From contig NZ_CP058246.1 in the NCBI RefSeq assembly GCF_013388355.1, forward strand, positions 2,170,001 to 2,234,000: a DNA stretch of 64,000 nucleotides. Reading direction: 5' to 3'. Shown here one piece after another: positions 62,200-64,000 of this stretch. This stretch comes from Flavobacterium sp. LPB0248 (lineage in GTDB: Bacteria; Bacteroidota; Bacteroidia; Flavobacteriales; Flavobacteriaceae). The position numbers were made by a program, and so were the translations under genes. Position 1 is the stretch's first letter. Each line of letters begins with the position of its first letter. A model generated the notes under the pieces. The model had not been told where the DNA came from and did not search any database. It worked only from the letters and a program-made list of their open reading frames with translations.

Positions 62200-64000
62200 T
62201 TATCTCTTAATAAACTTCATCACCTGAGTTTTGTTATTTTCGTCAGAAGCTTTTACAATGTACAATCCTGATTGCAATTCGCTAACGCCAAATTGAGAAT
62301 CGGGAGTTCCTTTTGAATTAAAACTTTTCACCAATTGGCCAGAAGCAGAATAAATTTGAACTTTTACAAAACCAGCATTTAAAGTAAAATAATCTGATAC
62401 TGGATTTGGATACAGATTAACAGAATTTCCTTTTTCAAAATCTTCTATCGCTAAATTTGCAACTTTATTCCCGTAAATTCTATACTCTCCTGCTGGAAGA
62501 TTTACAGGAGCATTAACATCTGTTACTGTAATAGTAGTATTATCCATTAAATTATACCAAGTTCCCGCATACGGAAAACCAGTTGCTACGTTTTGAGCTG
62601 TAGTATCAAAATTGGCTAAGATCAAAACATCTTTTAACTGTGCAGAAGTCAAACTGCTGTTTGTAATTTTAATGTTTATTGTTAACGAGTTCGTATTTGG
62701 AATAGTTGATATTCCAGAGAAAACAGGCTCTGTTTTTTTAAGTGTAATCATCTTAGCCCAATCGTTATAAATTTTATTACGATTAGAATCGCCTAACCAA
62801 TTTTCTGTCCATTGCGGTTGTGGTTTTGTATCTAATTTACAATCGCCAGGAACAGTTGGTGTTTCATCATTTACGGTTCCGTTATTACAGCTAAATATAG
62901 AATCGTCCATACCCAATTCTCCAAAATGCCAGATCATTTTTGGCCCAGGAACTAACAGAGAAACTGCACCAATTGCCGACATTCTAGACAAAGCTGTATT
63001 TAACGTTTTTACATTATAAGAACCATTTACAGCTCCATACTGCACATTTTTATACATTAGACGTTCTTCATCATGACTTTCAGCATAACCCATTAAGCGA
63101 TTGGCAATAAAACCATGATTTACGCTTGACATCCTTGAAATGTTGCTATTAGAAGCATACCCCATAGACAATTGGTTGTAAGGATCTGTCATTTTTCCCC
63201 ACATCATAACTCCTTTGCTAGGCGTTTCGGCAACTCTATAATTTGCCCATTGCTGTTCTTCAACATCATCATTTCCTAGATGCTCAAAAATGGTATAATG
63301 TGTTGGATCTATTGCCCAAGAAAAGTCAGCATATTTTTTCAAAACATCAACACGATCTTGCTGATATGCATTTGTACATGTTTGATCTGAAGCTGTACAA
63401 GCCTGTGTAAAACCTTTTGTCAAATCCCAACGGAAACCATCAATTTTATACTCTTGAATCCATTGTTTGATCACTCGACTTACATAATACTGCGTTTTTG
63501 GTGATTGATGATTAAAATCTTCCCCTACACTATAACTATGTTTTGCTACTGTATTAAAATAAGGATTCTCGGCAGTTGGCGATCCAAAACCGTCTCCATC
63601 AGGATCATTCATCCACATTCTCACCATCGGATTTCTTCCAAAAGCATGATTTAATGCAACGTCAAGAATTACTGCAATTCCATTTTGGTGACATAAATCA
63701 ATAAACTCTTTTAATTTATCCGAAGTTCCGTAGAACTTATCCAAAGCCATATGGAATGACGTATTATACCCCCAACTTTCATTGCCTTCAAATTCCATTA
63801 CTGGCATTAACTCGATTGCGTTTATTTTTAGATTCTTAAAATAATCTATTCGATCAATTAAACTTTGATAGCTTCTAGACGCATCAAAATCACGAACCAA
63901 AACTTCGTAAACAACCAGCTTTTCTTTTTCAGGTTTTTCAAAATTGGTTACTTGCCAATTATATGGAGTCTGTCCTGTTTTTAAAACAGTTACTTCAAAA
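62200..64000 (-). CDS. Secreted GH13 alpha-amylase with T9SS sorting domain, 5' end outside window
   Basis: The frame is open to the right edge (residues FEVTVLKTGQTPYNW onward are in frame before position 63900), so about 599 C-terminal residues are visible. GH13 regions are complete: DVALNHAFG (region I), DGFRWDLTKG with the nucleophile Asp (II), YTIFEHLGND with the acid/base Glu (III) and YAESHDEERL (IV). After a C-terminal beta domain, the last roughly 75 residues form a type A T9SS sorting domain (NLYPNPVSDYFTL, VQIYSASGQLVKSF, GLYIVKASD, ending KFIKR). It should be secreted by T9SS and act on starch-like glucans outside the cell. The upstream part (N-terminal CBM-like domain) is missing. 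Confidence 0.93.
   Translation of the reverse strand, partial: FEVTVLKTGQTPYNWQVTNFEKPEKEKLVVYEVLVRDFDASRSYQSLIDRIDYFKNLKINAIELMPVMEFEGNESWGYNTSFHMALDKFYGTSDKLKEFIDLCHQNGIAVILDVALNHAFGRNPMVRMWMNDPDGDGFGSPTAENPYFNTVAKHSYSVGEDFNHQSPKTQYYVSRVIKQWIQEYKIDGFRWDLTKGFTQACTASDQTCTNAYQQDRVDVLKKYADFSWAIDPTHYTIFEHLGNDDVEEQQWANYRVAETPSKGVMMWGKMTDPYNQLSMGYASNSNISRMSSVNHGFIANRLMGYAESHDEERLMYKNVQYGAVNGSYNVKTLNTALSRMSAIGAVSLLVPGPKMIWHFGELGMDDSIFSCNNGTVNDETPTVPGDCKLDTKPQPQWTENWLGDSNRNKIYNDWAKMITLKKTEPVFSGISTIPNTNSLTINIKITNSSLTSAQLKDVLILANFDTTAQNVATGFPYAGTWYNLMDNTTITVTDVNAPVNLPAGEYRIYGNKVANLAIEDFEKGNSVNLYPNPVSDYFTLNAGFVKVQIYSASGQLVKSFNSKGTPDSQFGVSELQSGLYIVKASDENNKTQVMKFIKR

Overview
The window looks like the chromosome of a Flavobacterium (Bacteroidota). 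It is AT-rich, promoters fit the Bacteroidota -33 TTG / -7 TAnnTTTG consensus, and the gene content is characteristic: exosortase XrtF, an HYC/CC/PP metal protein, DUF4249 lipoproteins, many TonB receptors, a type IX secretion (T9SS) C-terminal sorting domain, a GYDIA-type GHMP kinase and a short primary sigma factor. No integrase, transposase, phage gene, CRISPR array or rRNA was seen. There is one tRNA (Phe).

Layout. 1-4.4 kb: the elongasome operon mreC (cut by the left edge)-mreD-PBP2-rodA. 4.7-9.4 kb, minus strand: a DedA protein, a three-gene putative metal (copper-like) uptake set (HYC/CC/PP protein, TonB receptor, HMA protein), and the exosortase F pair. 9.5-13.4 kb: a GAF/fRMsr-like protein, a MORN-like exported protein, rpsO and pnp. 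13.7-28.2 kb: the most interesting region, two tandem copies of an envelope module made of an unknown exported protein, an STN-type TonB receptor, a DUF4249 lipoprotein (two in copy 2) and a protein combining an MG2-like domain with a TonB-plug-like segment but no barrel. 28.4-31.8 kb: a DUF1566-like lipoprotein, an ECF sigma factor, and a protein with a short cytoplasmic N-terminus, one inner-membrane helix, a long low-complexity periplasmic linker and a C-terminal outer-membrane barrel. The last has the architecture of the dual membrane-spanning anti-sigma (Dma) proteins.

31.9-43.1 kb is mostly housekeeping: rpoD/sigA, rpe, periplasmic glutaminase, lipoprotein nuclease, tail-specific protease, surE, lpxB, an NlpC/P60 lipoprotein and comEC. 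43.1-50.4 kb, minus strand: three tandem thioredoxin-fold paralogs (two without the CxxC), two POT peptide transporters and dipeptidyl peptidase IV, the last three forming a peptide-scavenging set. 50.5-52.9 kb: HMG-CoA reductase and a GHMP kinase (mevalonate pathway). 52.9-59.8 kb, minus strand: a small hypothetical, PpiD-like foldase, CorC/HlyC-type protein, small membrane protein, lptC, an outer-membrane protein and coaX. 59.9-64 kb: tRNA-Phe, an MHS-type MFS transporter with a small membrane companion, and the 3' part of a secreted GH13 amylase with a T9SS sorting domain, cut by the right edge.

Intergenic DNA carries several long inverted repeats (32.8, 33.1, 51.9 and 60.1 kb) that look like dispersed flavobacterial repeats, plus many strong hairpin terminators. 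The best candidates for little-described biology are the duplicated TonB/DUF4249/MG2-plug module, with a 16-bp direct repeat in its upstream region, and the adjacent ECF sigma/Dma-like pair.
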